From an uncultured Sulfuricurvum sp. (GTDB taxonomy: Bacteria; Campylobacterota; Campylobacteria; Campylobacterales; Sulfurimonadaceae): a stretch of DNA of 54,461 bases. Of this stretch, positions 43,867-52,163 are shown piece by piece. The DNA lies in NCBI GenBank assembly GCA_903844635.1, contig CAIMUF010000021.1, forward strand, positions 1 to 54,461. Reading direction: 5' to 3'. The stretch's first letter is position 1, and each line of letters starts with the position of its first letter. The position numbers were made by a program, and so were the translations under genes. The notes below the pieces were generated by a model that saw nothing but the letters and a program-made list of their open reading frames with translations, did no database searches and was not told the DNA's origin.

Positions 43867-45403
43867 TAAATACGCTTATTTATCACCAAAATCACTTATG
43901 GGGAGATTGATAATCATCCCTTCTATCGCCACCATTTTGATATTTATTGTCATGGGTGTAATGGCAGGATATTTTCAATACCATACTCTTTATAATCAAC
44001 TCATCCGTCATACAAATATTTTAGGCAAAGAAATATCGTACAGCATACAAACGTATCTTTTACTGGATGATTATGCGGAAGCCGAATCTGCAATGTCCCG
44101 CTTTTGTGAATTAGACAGCATTACTGCTTTGTCATTGATCAATGCTGAGGGAAAAGTACTTATTAAAATCGTAAAAGACAGTGATAACAAGCTTAGTAAA
44201 AAATATGCATTAGCAGAAATCTACACCTCTTTAAATCCTAAGAAGAGTGTGTATACGGATAAGTCAAAATCAATAGTTCTTTTTAGTCCTCTTGCAAAAG
44301 GAGCAGAAACTTGGTGGATCAGGGTTGAGATTGACAAAAGTTATATGTATTCAAATTTATTGAATTTATTTGTATTCGGTGGATTCCTAGTTATGTTTTT
44401 TTTACTTATCTTTATCTTTCTGGTCATCAATATTTTGCATAAACCTATTCAAGAAATTGGTAAGCTAACCGAATTTTCCTCAAAACTCAGCGATCACTTT
44501 GGGACTAAAATTGATATTGTCACACAAGTCGATGAAATACAAGCTCTGGCGCATTCACTCAATATACTGTCGGAAAAGCTTTACAGTAATAAAACAATCA
44601 TGCTGGAACAACAAGAAAAACTTCAGAACTTTAACGATGAATTGTGGAAACAAGTAGAAGAAGAAACAGCAAAAAATAGAGAAAAAGATGCTATTTTGAT
44701 TCAGCAGTCACGTTTGGCAGCGTTGGGTGAAATGATCGGTAATATCGCTCACCAGTGGCGTCAGCCGCTCAATGCTATTGCAATTGAAATACAAGATTTA
44801 GACTTATCCTGTCAACTGGGGGAACTGAGTGATAAAGAAGTAAGTACATCCACGCAAGAGATCATGAAACATATTTTACATTTATCTCAGACTATTGATG
44901 ACTTTAGGGACTTGATTCGTGCGGATAAAAGTTATGCACCTTTTCTCGTTTCAGATGTTATTTTTAAAATACTTGATTTGATGTCTTCAACCTTTAAAGC
45001 TTCGTCCATTAAGATAATAACGCATATTGATGAATCCATTGTGGCGAATCACGGATCCGCACAGGGATTTAATCAAGCAGTCATTAATCTTTTATCCAAT
45101 GCGAAAGATATTTTAGTACAAAACAATAGTGAAAATGAGCGTGAAATCATACTAAGCTTGAGTCGAATTTTAAACGGCAAGCATTCTAAAATATCTCTAT
45201 CTATAGAGGACAATGGCGGAGGGATTGAGAGTGATATTGTGACTAAGATCTTTGATCCCTATTTTACGACAAAACATCAATCTCAGGGAACAGGTTTGGG
45301 TCTTTATATTAGTAAAAATATTATTGAACAAGAGATGCTAGGAACTTTACACGTGGTTAATACCCAATACGGTGCGCTATTTAGCATAGAATGGGAGAGT
45401 TGA
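43847..45403 (+). CDS. Membrane histidine kinase, HWRQP type
   Basis: About 518 residues from ATG 43847 (TTG 43850 equally possible; GAGG is 3 or 6 bases away). A helix at about 17-45, a periplasmic sensor of about 120 residues, and a second helix at about 165-195 lead to a HAMP-like linker, a coiled coil and the kinase core: H-box G-N-I-A-H-Q-W-R-Q-P with His302, N-box N-L-L-S-N-A-K-D, D-N-G-G-G-I and G-T-G-L-G-L-Y. Closely alike in core to the soluble kinase at 39248, suggesting both feed the same acceptor. Overlaps the PhnD-like gene by 20 bases. Confidence 0.9.
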   Translation: MLFWIINKYAYLSPKSLMGRLIIIPSIATILIFIVMGVMAGYFQYHTLYNQLIRHTNILGKEISYSIQTYLLLDDYAEAESAMSRFCELDSITALSLINAEGKVLIKIVKDSDNKLSKKYALAEIYTSLNPKKSVYTDKSKSIVLFSPLAKGAETWWIRVEIDKSYMYSNLLNLFVFGGFLVMFFLLIFIFLVINILHKPIQEIGKLTEFSSKLSDHFGTKIDIVTQVDEIQALAHSLNILSEKLYSNKTIMLEQQEKLQNFNDELWKQVEEETAKNREKDAILIQQSRLAALGEMIGNIAHQWRQPLNAIAIEIQDLDLSCQLGELSDKEVSTSTQEIMKHILHLSQTIDDFRDLIRADKSYAPFLVSDVIFKILDLMSSTFKASSIKIITHIDESIVANHGSAQGFNQAVINLLSNAKDILVQNNSENEREIILSLSRILNGKHSKISLSIEDNGGGIESDIVTKIFDPYFTTKHQSQGTGLGLYISKNIIEQEMLGTLHVVNTQYGALFSIEWES

Positions 45404-45505
45404 TTTAGCTATTTGGAACATTGCACTATCTTATTTCCGACGTTTGTCGTAACGTAGCATGATGTCGTCTCTCAAAATATGAGAGTGACATATAAGAACT
45501 AGAAC

Positions 45506-45685
45506 TTACTTAACAGCATTATCGATTGCTGTATTACCTGCAGTTTCTACTGTTTTTTGAGCATTTGTCATATAAGTTTTTACCCCTGCAACCAAGCCAA
45601 CACCGACTACTACGAGTAGAACGGCTACGAGTACACCGCTCATACCTTTTTGAGATTTTAAGTTTTTAATGATAGTTTTGAACAT
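45506..45685 (-). CDS. Flp-like (type IVb) pilin, 59 residues
   Basis: ATG 45685 to TAA 45506 with AAGGA 7 bases upstream. The protein begins M-F-K-T-I-I-K-N-L-K-S-Q-K-G, the short basic leader of Flp prepilins, then a continuous hydrophobic helix of about 20 residues and a small polar tail (A-Q-K-T-V-E-T-A). The usual Glu-Tyr pair after the cleavage Gly is missing (M-S-G-V-L-V instead), so processing by the prepilin peptidase may be altered, or it may be a minor pilin. Placed right after the secretin gene of the Tad locus, with its own promoter candidate and abundant-product features. It is too short for many gene finders. Confidence 0.75.
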   Translation of the reverse strand: MFKTIIKNLKSQKGMSGVLVAVLLVVVGVGLVAGVKTYMTNAQKTVETAGNTAIDNAVK

Positions 45686-45702
45686 GTTTTTTCCTTATTT
45701 GA

Positions 45703-45716
45703 ATGCTTGTAATCAA
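45703..45716 (+). other. Small hairpin in the pilin leader
   Basis: GCTTG-TAAT-CAAGC forms a 5-bp stem within the 5' leader of the pilin gene (read on minus). It may affect leader stability; followed by TTATTTTT on the plus strand. Low confidence as a functional element. Confidence 0.25.
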
Positions 45717-45721
45717 GCTTA

Positions 45722-45749
45722 TTTTTAATGTGTTGATTGAGTATGTCAA
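45722..45749 (-). promoter_or_regulatory. Candidate sigma70 promoter of the pilin gene
   Basis: TTGACA at 45749-45744 (minus) and TAAAAA at 45727-45722, spaced 16 bases, would start RNA about 30 bases before the pilin ATG. A perfect -35 is rare elsewhere in this window. The -35 box overlaps an inverted repeat (45731-45755). Confidence 0.45.
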
Positions 45750-45755
45750 TCAACA
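45731..45755. promoter_or_regulatory. 9-bp perfect inverted repeat at the pilin promoter
   Basis: TGTTGATTG (45731-45739) and CAATCAACA (45747-45755) with a 7-base centre. It overlaps the -35 candidate, which is the typical place of an operator. A hairpin that separates the long tad transcript from the pilin is the other reading. Confidence 0.45.
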
Positions 45756-45831
45756 AACGATAGTTCCTTTTGAGCTGATGATTTCGTACATTTAGTGATA
45801 CAATTTACCTCCTTTTTTAAATTGAAATGGA

Positions 45832-47481
45832 TTATTCTTCTTCAAATTTGATGTGGTTTTTAGAAATCCACATTGGCTCTTTAACTTTTACGCATTGATC
45901 AATTTTGCAATCTTCTGTGATTTTTATCCATGTAATGTCCTCTATATTTTGTGATTCACCTATGGCAAAACGGTGTCCCTCTTGCCATGTTCTCACGGGT
46001 GTACCATTTTTTGGTGACATACGAACGTAGAGATACTTGCTGGTTACTCTTGCGTATTTTGATGTGTTATCCTTGGTTACCGCAACCGGAGAGGAGGGGA
46101 TTGTTTTTGTCTCAATGGTTGTTGGAGATGTGGGAGTGTTTTTTTCTTCATAGATCACTTTTGATTCTATACCTAGTGCCTTGGTATCTATTTCTGAGGC
46201 ATTGTTATCCATGATTTGGCTATGAAGGACTTTGGAGTCATCTATAAAGTTCTGATAAAAATCTCTGTCATCGATATTTTTATTGGAATCAATGATTTCA
46301 GGCACCAAAAAAATGAGGAGATCATTTGCGTGACTTGATTTAATGGTTCGTTTAAAAAGATGTCCCAAGAAAGGTATATCACCCAAAAAGGGAATTTTTT
46401 CTTCTTGATCAATTATTTCAGTGTGAAGACGACCGCCCAGTGCGATAACCTCGCCATTTTTAGCAACAACATCGGTCGTAATATTTTTGGCAGTAAAGGC
46501 AGGAACAAATATGTCTTGACCAAGTTGTACCTGATGGGTAGGATCGGTATCAAACTGACTGTCGGAGATGTTGACTACGATTGCCATATAACCGTCTTTT
46601 TCTAGGAATTTAGGACGTATGGTGAGTCTGAGACCGTATTCTTTTTCTTCTAAACTAATGGTAGGAAAATTAGCCGTGTTATAGGTTAATCCGATAGGAA
46701 TGTAAACTTCGCCACCTACATGGAAGGAAGAGTTTTGATCTTCAGTGCTTAAGAGGGCTGTATCGTCGAGAATTTTCGCGACCCCTTTGGATTGCAAAAA
46801 ATTTAAATTTGCTAAAAGAGAATTTCCTGTACTGGCAAAAGCTCCGGTTTGGTCGAGTAAAAATCCGCTAAATGTTGCATAGGTTTTTGCATTTGCATTC
46901 AAAGCTACTTTGCCTTTTTCAGCAAAGTAGTTTAGACCGACTGCTCCGCCTAGCTCTTCTGCTCTATCATTATCGATCGCTACAAGATAGAGTTTGGTTC
47001 GCACCATTTTTTCAACGTTTTTTGTTTTACTCAAATCCATTGTCTTATTGGCATCAATTCCTGCGCTGACAAGCAGATCATAGACCCGTTTTTTCTGATG
47101 GGGATTTGAAAATGCTCCACCAAGAACCACCGAGCCATCACCTACTCGATAGAGTGTCATATCGGGTGCTACCGTATTGATCATTTTTTGGACAAAGCCT
47201 AAGTTTTGGTTTACATAGACTTGATAATTTTCAATCGTACCGTCAGTGTAATTGATCAGTAAAGAGGTATTACCACTTTTTTTCCCAAAAAGACGAAGTT
47301 TCTGATTCGATTTTAGGCCCTCTGACATGAGTGTTACTGTCAGTAAGTCTTTGTTGCCAACAACAATTTGTGAAAAAGGTTTTTCAGCTGTGAATAGATT
47401 AAATTCATTTTCAAAAACAACAATATCTTTCCCTAAAAGAGAGATAGTAAGTGCGAGCAATAATGCAATTGCTATTTTCAT
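45832..47481 (-). CDS. rcpA: Tad secretin (RcpA/CpaC) with SH3-like C-terminus
   Basis: 549 residues. Signal peptide (1-17), an N-terminal pilus/BON-like part, then the secretin core about 165-400 with V-A-K-N-G-E-V-I-A-L-G-G and I-P-F-L-G-D-I-P-F-L-G-H-L-F, the invariant end of type II/III secretins. This forms the outer-membrane ring of the Tad pilus. After the core is a Ser/Thr/Pro linker (about 430-470) and a tail of about 75 residues (Y-L-Y-V-R-M-S-P, G-H-R-F-A-I-G-E-S, T-W-I-K-I, W-I-S-K-N-H-I-K-F) that reads as a bacterial SH3 domain, uncommon on secretins and perhaps a peptidoglycan contact. Two bases after the TadE-like gene. Confidence 0.88.
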   Translation of the reverse strand: MKIAIALLLALTISLLGKDIVVFENEFNLFTAEKPFSQIVVGNKDLLTVTLMSEGLKSNQKLRLFGKKSGNTSLLINYTDGTIENYQVYVNQNLGFVQKMINTVAPDMTLYRVGDGSVVLGGAFSNPHQKKRVYDLLVSAGIDANKTMDLSKTKNVEKMVRTKLYLVAIDNDRAEELGGAVGLNYFAEKGKVALNANAKTYATFSGFLLDQTGAFASTGNSLLANLNFLQSKGVAKILDDTALLSTEDQNSSFHVGGEVYIPIGLTYNTANFPTISLEEKEYGLRLTIRPKFLEKDGYMAIVVNISDSQFDTDPTHQVQLGQDIFVPAFTAKNITTDVVAKNGEVIALGGRLHTEIIDQEEKIPFLGDIPFLGHLFKRTIKSSHANDLLIFLVPEIIDSNKNIDDRDFYQNFIDDSKVLHSQIMDNNASEIDTKALGIESKVIYEEKNTPTSPTTIETKTIPSSPVAVTKDNTSKYARVTSKYLYVRMSPKNGTPVRTWQEGHRFAIGESQNIEDITWIKITEDCKIDQCVKVKEPMWISKNHIKFEEE

Positions 47482-47483
47482 GG

Positions 47484-47927
47484 TTATCCTTTACATTCCA
47501 GTTTAAATGATCCGTTTTGATCACGATACGAATACGATGTGATGATGGAACTGAGCTCTTTTGTTCCAAGTCGGTTGAACTTGTCGTATTTGACAAGCGT
47601 TTGTATTTTCGTCTGACCTGAGGGCATATTTCCCTCGCGGGTAAATGTGACATTAGGCATGCTTGAAGGGCACATTGAGCTAATAAGTGTTTGTTTGTCG
47701 GATGTCATTGAGGCTAAAAGAGTATTCGTCGATGACAAATCTTCAGAATTATTGATCGCCATAATCGCTCTGTGGCTCATTAGCTTTAGACGATTATCGA
47801 TTTGCATCGCTGCCCAATAATCAAAAAGCAAAGTAATAATGAACAAAGAGGTCGGGATGACAACGAGTATCATCGCCATAATCTGTGCGAACCCAAACCC
47901 TCGACGCCATTTTGGTCTATTTTTCAT
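47484..47927 (-). CDS. TadE-like pseudopilin
   Basis: 147 residues. Short basic N-terminus K-W-R-R-G-F-G, one membrane helix (about 12-38), then a periplasmic domain with two Cys (S-M-C-P and the C-terminal E-C-K-G) that could form a disulfide. The layout equals TadE/TadF minor pilins, but the +5 Glu is absent, as in the Flp-like pilin here. Overlaps cpaB by 11 bases and precedes the secretin gene by 2, so it belongs to the Tad machine; the exact subunit is uncertain. Confidence 0.65.
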   Translation of the reverse strand: MKNRPKWRRGFGFAQIMAMILVVIPTSLFIITLLFDYWAAMQIDNRLKLMSHRAIMAINNSEDLSSTNTLLASMTSDKQTLISSMCPSSMPNVTFTREGNMPSGQTKIQTLVKYDKFNRLGTKELSSIITSYSYRDQNGSFKLECKG

Positions 47928-48825
47928 ACGTAATCATCGGTTTTGGTGTTGATACAAGCCTTGGAAGAGGGGGTAACACACTCTGTCGTACTACAGGTTT
48001 TGGCTTATGTGTAACCTTAGGATTCATCATTCCCAGCTTAAGTGCATCATCGTGTGTTTGAAGATTAGATTTAACCATCCATAGATGTCCTTGATAACTA
48101 TCACGCGGATTATGCACGCGATTGTTGTTAAGTTCTTGGGCACGATAGTACATGGACAGCATGCGAGCAATCTCGACGGGGGTCATCTCTAAAATAATTT
48201 CATCGGCTAATGCAGATGTCGTAAGACCTGTTTTATCATCGGTCGATACCGATGAAATTTCTGGCAGTTTTTTGCCCTCTTTCATAAAACCATTTATCCG
48301 AACATGCAGTGCGATGTATCGCGTGGCAAATTGAGGTTTTTCCTCACCTAAAGCAGATATGCCGATCAAATCTATTTGATCTCCACTGCGCAAGGTCGTA
48401 TCTGGATTTTTAAATAAACTCAGGGGGACGCTGATAGTATCGTGGAGGGTATTTTGGACAAATTCCTCTGTAGCGTTATTCTCTCTCTTTTCAATAGAAT
48501 TTATTTTAGAAGGGAGGTCTAACGTCAATTTTTGAGCTCGAATAAGATCATTCATAGCAATTTCCACTTGAGCGTAATGTCCTAAAATATCTTTCATTTC
48601 CAAAGCATCTGTCCCAATATAACTTTGTGGAAGTTCACGGAGTTCAATGTCGTTTAAATCAATTTTATGACCAATACTGATGTTTTTAATCGCAATATAG
48701 CCTTTGGATGTTTCTAAAGCAGGAACAGCACTTTTTTGCATGTAGATCATTAAGGCAACAATAATTCCAAAGACAGTCAATGAGATTGATCCAATCACAA
48801 TGAGAAAATTTCGTTTTTTATTCAT
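47917..48825 (-). CDS. cpaB: Flp pilus assembly protein CpaB (RcpC)
   Basis: 302 residues. One N-terminal membrane helix, then an SAF domain (Y-I-A-I-K-N-I-S-I-G-H-K-I-D-L-N-D-I followed by the L-I-R-A-Q-K-L turn) and the CpaB/RcpC region with L-R-S-G-D-Q-I-D-L-I-G-I. Found in the periplasm linking inner and outer parts of the Tad system and perhaps binding glycans. The C-terminal tail is Pro/Lys-rich. ATG has AAGGA upstream; 13 bases after tadC. Confidence 0.85.
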   Translation of the reverse strand: MNKKRNFLIVIGSISLTVFGIIVALMIYMQKSAVPALETSKGYIAIKNISIGHKIDLNDIELRELPQSYIGTDALEMKDILGHYAQVEIAMNDLIRAQKLTLDLPSKINSIEKRENNATEEFVQNTLHDTISVPLSLFKNPDTTLRSGDQIDLIGISALGEEKPQFATRYIALHVRINGFMKEGKKLPEISSVSTDDKTGLTTSALADEIILEMTPVEIARMLSMYYRAQELNNNRVHNPRDSYQGHLWMVKSNLQTHDDALKLGMMNPKVTHKPKPVVRQSVLPPLPRLVSTPKPMITYEK

Positions 48826-48838
48826 AGGGTTCCTTGTG

Positions 48839-49672
48839 TTAAAATCCGCTCATTAAGCCATCGCCTGAGAGAGGGAAAGCAATCATGGCTATCATTGAGG
48901 GTAAGATAAATAAAAACATGATCAGCGTCAAGTTGATATTCATCATGGCAGCTTTTTTTTCTATTTCGAGCATATCTTTTTCTTTGATTTCACGGGATTG
49001 ATTCTCAAAAATGGTTTTAACCCCAATTCCCGTCTCTTCAGATAAGCGCATAAAATTCACAATGGTTCCAATAGCCTCTGAACCTGTTCTTTGTACCAGA
49101 TTCGTGTATGCTACTTCACTGCTGTACGTGACATAATCATTTTTAAACAATCGTGATTCTTCGAGCAAATCTTTTCGAATAACGCTGCCTCCGTCTTTGG
49201 TCACTTGATCGATTGCATTGTTGAGTCCTCCTCCCCCTTCGAGTATTATGATCAGTAAATCAATAAAAATGGAGAGGTCTTCTTCTATTCTTTTGATTCG
49301 TTCTTTGATTTGTTCTTCGAGATAAAGCGGAGCTGTGCCGATGGCAATTCCTAATCCAAACACCATAATTATGAAATTCATAAAAAAAGACATATCCAGG
49401 ATTAAAGGAAGTAACCCCAATGCAACGCCTCCGATGATGCCTGCTAAAGCGACCTCAATCAGCTCTTTTTGTGTAATGCCTGCTCTCGTTAATTTCAATC
49501 GAAGTGTTTTTTGAAACAGTGTTGATTCAGCTTCAAGAATATTTTGCTGTTTTACATTGAAAATTTTATGAATCCATTGATGAGAAACATAACTAATATA
49601 GGCATAATACGCAAATGAACCAATCGCCATGAAAAGTGCTGTCAAGGCCGTAATCATAAGAAAAGCATTCAT
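48839..49672 (-). CDS. tadC: Tad inner-membrane platform protein TadC
   Basis: 277 residues from ATG 49672, which overlaps the tadB stop (ATGA) and has AAGGA 7 bases upstream. T2SS-F domain with helices at about 5-25, 75-120 and 255-275, and E-E-D-L-S-I-F-I-D-L-L-I-I-I-L-E-G-G-G-G-L, the conserved acidic start of the family. With TadB it makes the membrane core that the CpaF ATPase works on. Confidence 0.9.
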   Translation of the reverse strand: MNAFLMITALTALFMAIGSFAYYAYISYVSHQWIHKIFNVKQQNILEAESTLFQKTLRLKLTRAGITQKELIEVALAGIIGGVALGLLPLILDMSFFMNFIIMVFGLGIAIGTAPLYLEEQIKERIKRIEEDLSIFIDLLIIILEGGGGLNNAIDQVTKDGGSVIRKDLLEESRLFKNDYVTYSSEVAYTNLVQRTGSEAIGTIVNFMRLSEETGIGVKTIFENQSREIKEKDMLEIEKKAAMMNINLTLIMFLFILPSMIAMIAFPLSGDGLMSGF

Positions 49673-50592
49673 CCTTGAATCCTTGTGAGCCATCGATTAA
49701 CGGCCAAACCAATCATCATCCAAAGGCTAATTCCTAGCAATTGCCATCGTCCCCATTCTGAACTCATAAAGTATTCCGTCACTTTTCCGTTAAAATTCAT
49801 ATCAATCATAAAATAGAGAAGAATATTTAATGAGGCGACTACATACGAGCCAATAGTCGATTCTCGTGTGACTACATTGATTTTATCTTGCATTTTTTTT
49901 CGGTACCGTAAGGTCTCTTCTACTTTTTCCAGTGTAGAAGAGAAGTGCCCACCGCTTGCTCGTCCTATTTTTACCGATAAAGCAAAAATTCTAAGTTCTT
50001 TAGAATGAATAATTCGATTCATATTTTCAAACGCTTCAATCTCGCCTATACGATTTTTTTCTTGAAAAAATTGTTCAAACAATTGGCTAAAGAGCTTAGA
50101 ATTTGAGGTTTTAACCGCTTTATAGAGCGCTTGCTCAAACCCGATACCATTACGCATCATTTTTACCAAAACGGAAATTGCAATGGTAAAAGAGCGGTTA
50201 AACTCGAGTTTTCGTTGCAAAATTTTCTCTTTTATGAACATAGTTACAAGGATGTAGGTAAAAAGGCCTCCTAGAATAAATCCAAACCAGTGATGTAAAA
50301 AGGAGCTAAAAAGTGTTCCTAAGATGCTAAATAAAACTAAGTTCATGCAATAAAACAGAGTAGTATTGATCTTCACTCCTGCCATTTCTAATGTATGTTG
50401 AATTTTTATATTGAATTTTTTTGAATTAAGAAGGTTAGATTGTTTGTCCAAAAAATCTTCGTTTTGAATTTTCTCTCCGGTTACAATTTTTTTTAGTCGT
50501 AAAAGTCTCATATACTGAATATATTGATGACTAAACCAATACAGTGTGATTGCAGCAAAGATGGATAGTAGGAAAAATATTGGGTACATCAT
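49669..50592 (-). CDS. tadB: Tad inner-membrane platform protein TadB
   Basis: 307 residues from ATG 50592, overlapping the cpaF stop (ATGATG). The start at 50610 in the same frame is possible but no ribosome site supports it. T2SS-F domain with R-N-G-I-G-F-E-Q-A-L, the R-I-F-A-L-S-V-K-I-G-R-A-S-G-G-H-F motif and helices at both ends. Tandem tadB-tadC is diagnostic for Tad loci. Confidence 0.9.
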   Translation of the reverse strand: MMYPIFFLLSIFAAITLYWFSHQYIQYMRLLRLKKIVTGEKIQNEDFLDKQSNLLNSKKFNIKIQHTLEMAGVKINTTLFYCMNLVLFSILGTLFSSFLHHWFGFILGGLFTYILVTMFIKEKILQRKLEFNRSFTIAISVLVKMMRNGIGFEQALYKAVKTSNSKLFSQLFEQFFQEKNRIGEIEAFENMNRIIHSKELRIFALSVKIGRASGGHFSSTLEKVEETLRYRKKMQDKINVVTRESTIGSYVVASLNILLYFMIDMNFNGKVTEYFMSSEWGRWQLLGISLWMMIGLAVNRWLTRIQG

Positions 50593-52163
50593 CGTAATAA
50601 ATTTGGCCATCTTTCTAAGATATTTTTACCGTCTAAAAACGTATTTTTTATGATTTCACTCATATAGCTCTCTTCCCAACCGCACATACGAATGGGGTGA
50701 TAGCCCTTTAATTCATCTATAACCATCTCTTTTGTAACTACAAAGTCAGAATCAAAAATTCTTTTTTCGATTTCAATTCCATTCTGTCCCATTTTAGTGA
50801 TGGATCGTATGGGAGAACTGATAACATTGAAATGACCACCGGAATCGCTGACGCCATTGGCACTAGTACTGCGTTTAAATTCAAATATATCGAGCATCGA
50901 AACAATGCCGTTTTCTTCCATCCTTTTTTCAGGTTCGGAAACTTTTACGATACGACGTTTCCCATCCGGAAAGCGGACCAGTTGTATGACCAAATCAACC
51001 GCACTTATGATTTGAGAACGTACAAAATTCATATTGGCACTTGGACGAGCTTCTAGGAACATGTTCTCGATACGGATAATCGCTTCTTTGGTATCATCAG
51101 CATGAACGGTGGTCATAGAACCTGGATGACCTGTATTCATGGCATTGAGCATGGTGACGATCTCTGGTCCACGGCACTCACCTACAATAATACGACGCGG
51201 GCTTGATCGAAGTGCCGTACGCAAGAGCTGTTCTATAGTGATGGCTCCCACCCCTTCTTCATTTTCGGTACGCGCTTCAAAAGAACGGATGCTGTGGCAG
51301 GGCATTTGAGGTTTCATCTCTTTCGTGTCTTCAATGGTTAGCAGCTGATCGCCTTCGTCAATAAACCGGGTAATGGCATTGAGAAAGGTTGTCTTACCGC
51401 TAGATGTTCCCCCAGAGATGACAATATTGAGTTTCCCTTGCACTGCTTTGAGTAAAAAATACGCCATCTTTAAATCCATTTGTAAACCATCAAGCATGGT
51501 CTCAAAAAGGAGTGGAATTTCACGAAATTTACGAATCGTGACATACGAGCCTTGGCGACCTTCTCTGTCCAAATTCGCTGCAACGGGAGGAATCTGAACC
51601 TCGATTCGAGAGCCATCGGAAAGTTTGGCAGAGGCTATAGGATGCGCTTCATCGATTTTTCGGTTGGATTCACTGAGCATTCGATTGATAACGCGTCTTA
51701 GCTCCTCTTCAGAACGAAATTTAAAAGGAGTTGAAATGGTTTGACCGCCGTAGATGACATCGATATAATCTTTAGTGTTGATGATAATGTCATTGAGATC
51801 ATGTCCCGCATTTCGTATGATTCCTGAGATCGGACCATAATAAAAAAGATTGTCGATAATGAACTCAATAATCTCGTTTTTTAGATTGACCTTGGGGAGC
51901 GTGTACTCAGCAATATGACGCGCCACAACTTCTCGTATCATTTTTTCGGTCAGCTGAACCTTTGGATTAAGCTTTTCGACGAGTGAATCGTAAATCTGAT
52001 ATGCCAGTTTAAAATACTCTTCATGTTGGTAGAGCAACGGGAAGCAAAATATCTGACAGGCTTGGATATGGGTATTCGTGTCGTTTTGTGCTTCATGCGT
52101 GTGTTCAATTACCAATGGTGCTACGTATTCGGTATGGCGCAGCATTTTTTCTTTTAGAGCCAT
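50589..52163 (-). CDS. cpaF: Tad pilus secretion ATPase CpaF/TadA
   Basis: 524 residues. Walker A S-G-G-T-S-S-G-K-T-T-F, Asp box I-E-D-T-K-E, Walker B-type R-I-I-V-G-E-C-R-G-P-E and His box N-T-G-H-P-G-S-M-T-T-V-H-A-D are intact: a bidirectional secretion/assembly hexameric ATPase. The N-terminal domain (about 50-140) is of the CpaF kind. A C-terminal extension of about 100 residues follows the core. Overlaps cpaE by 10 bases. Confidence 0.95.
   Translation of the reverse strand: MALKEKMLRHTEYVAPLVIEHTHEAQNDTNTHIQACQIFCFPLLYQHEEYFKLAYQIYDSLVEKLNPKVQLTEKMIREVVARHIAEYTLPKVNLKNEIIEFIIDNLFYYGPISGIIRNAGHDLNDIIINTKDYIDVIYGGQTISTPFKFRSEEELRRVINRMLSESNRKIDEAHPIASAKLSDGSRIEVQIPPVAANLDREGRQGSYVTIRKFREIPLLFETMLDGLQMDLKMAYFLLKAVQGKLNIVISGGTSSGKTTFLNAITRFIDEGDQLLTIEDTKEMKPQMPCHSIRSFEARTENEEGVGAITIEQLLRTALRSSPRRIIVGECRGPEIVTMLNAMNTGHPGSMTTVHADDTKEAIIRIENMFLEARPSANMNFVRSQIISAVDLVIQLVRFPDGKRRIVKVSEPEKRMEENGIVSMLDIFEFKRSTSANGVSDSGGHFNVISSPIRSITKMGQNGIEIEKRIFDSDFVVTKEMVIDELKGYHPIRMCGWEESYMSEIIKNTFLDGKNILERWPNLLR

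Noticed and set aside
45473-45489. CTCTCA/TGAGAG hairpin between the kinase and the pilin
   Set aside because: Six AT-rich pairs, no T-run on either strand; left out as a terminator. The rest of 45404-45505 shows nothing else.
45756-45831. Strong AAAGGAGG followed by a 13-codon frame between the secretin and the pilin
   Set aside because: The ATG is about 17 bases from the ribosome site and the TTG at good distance meets a stop after two codons; no real peptide supported.
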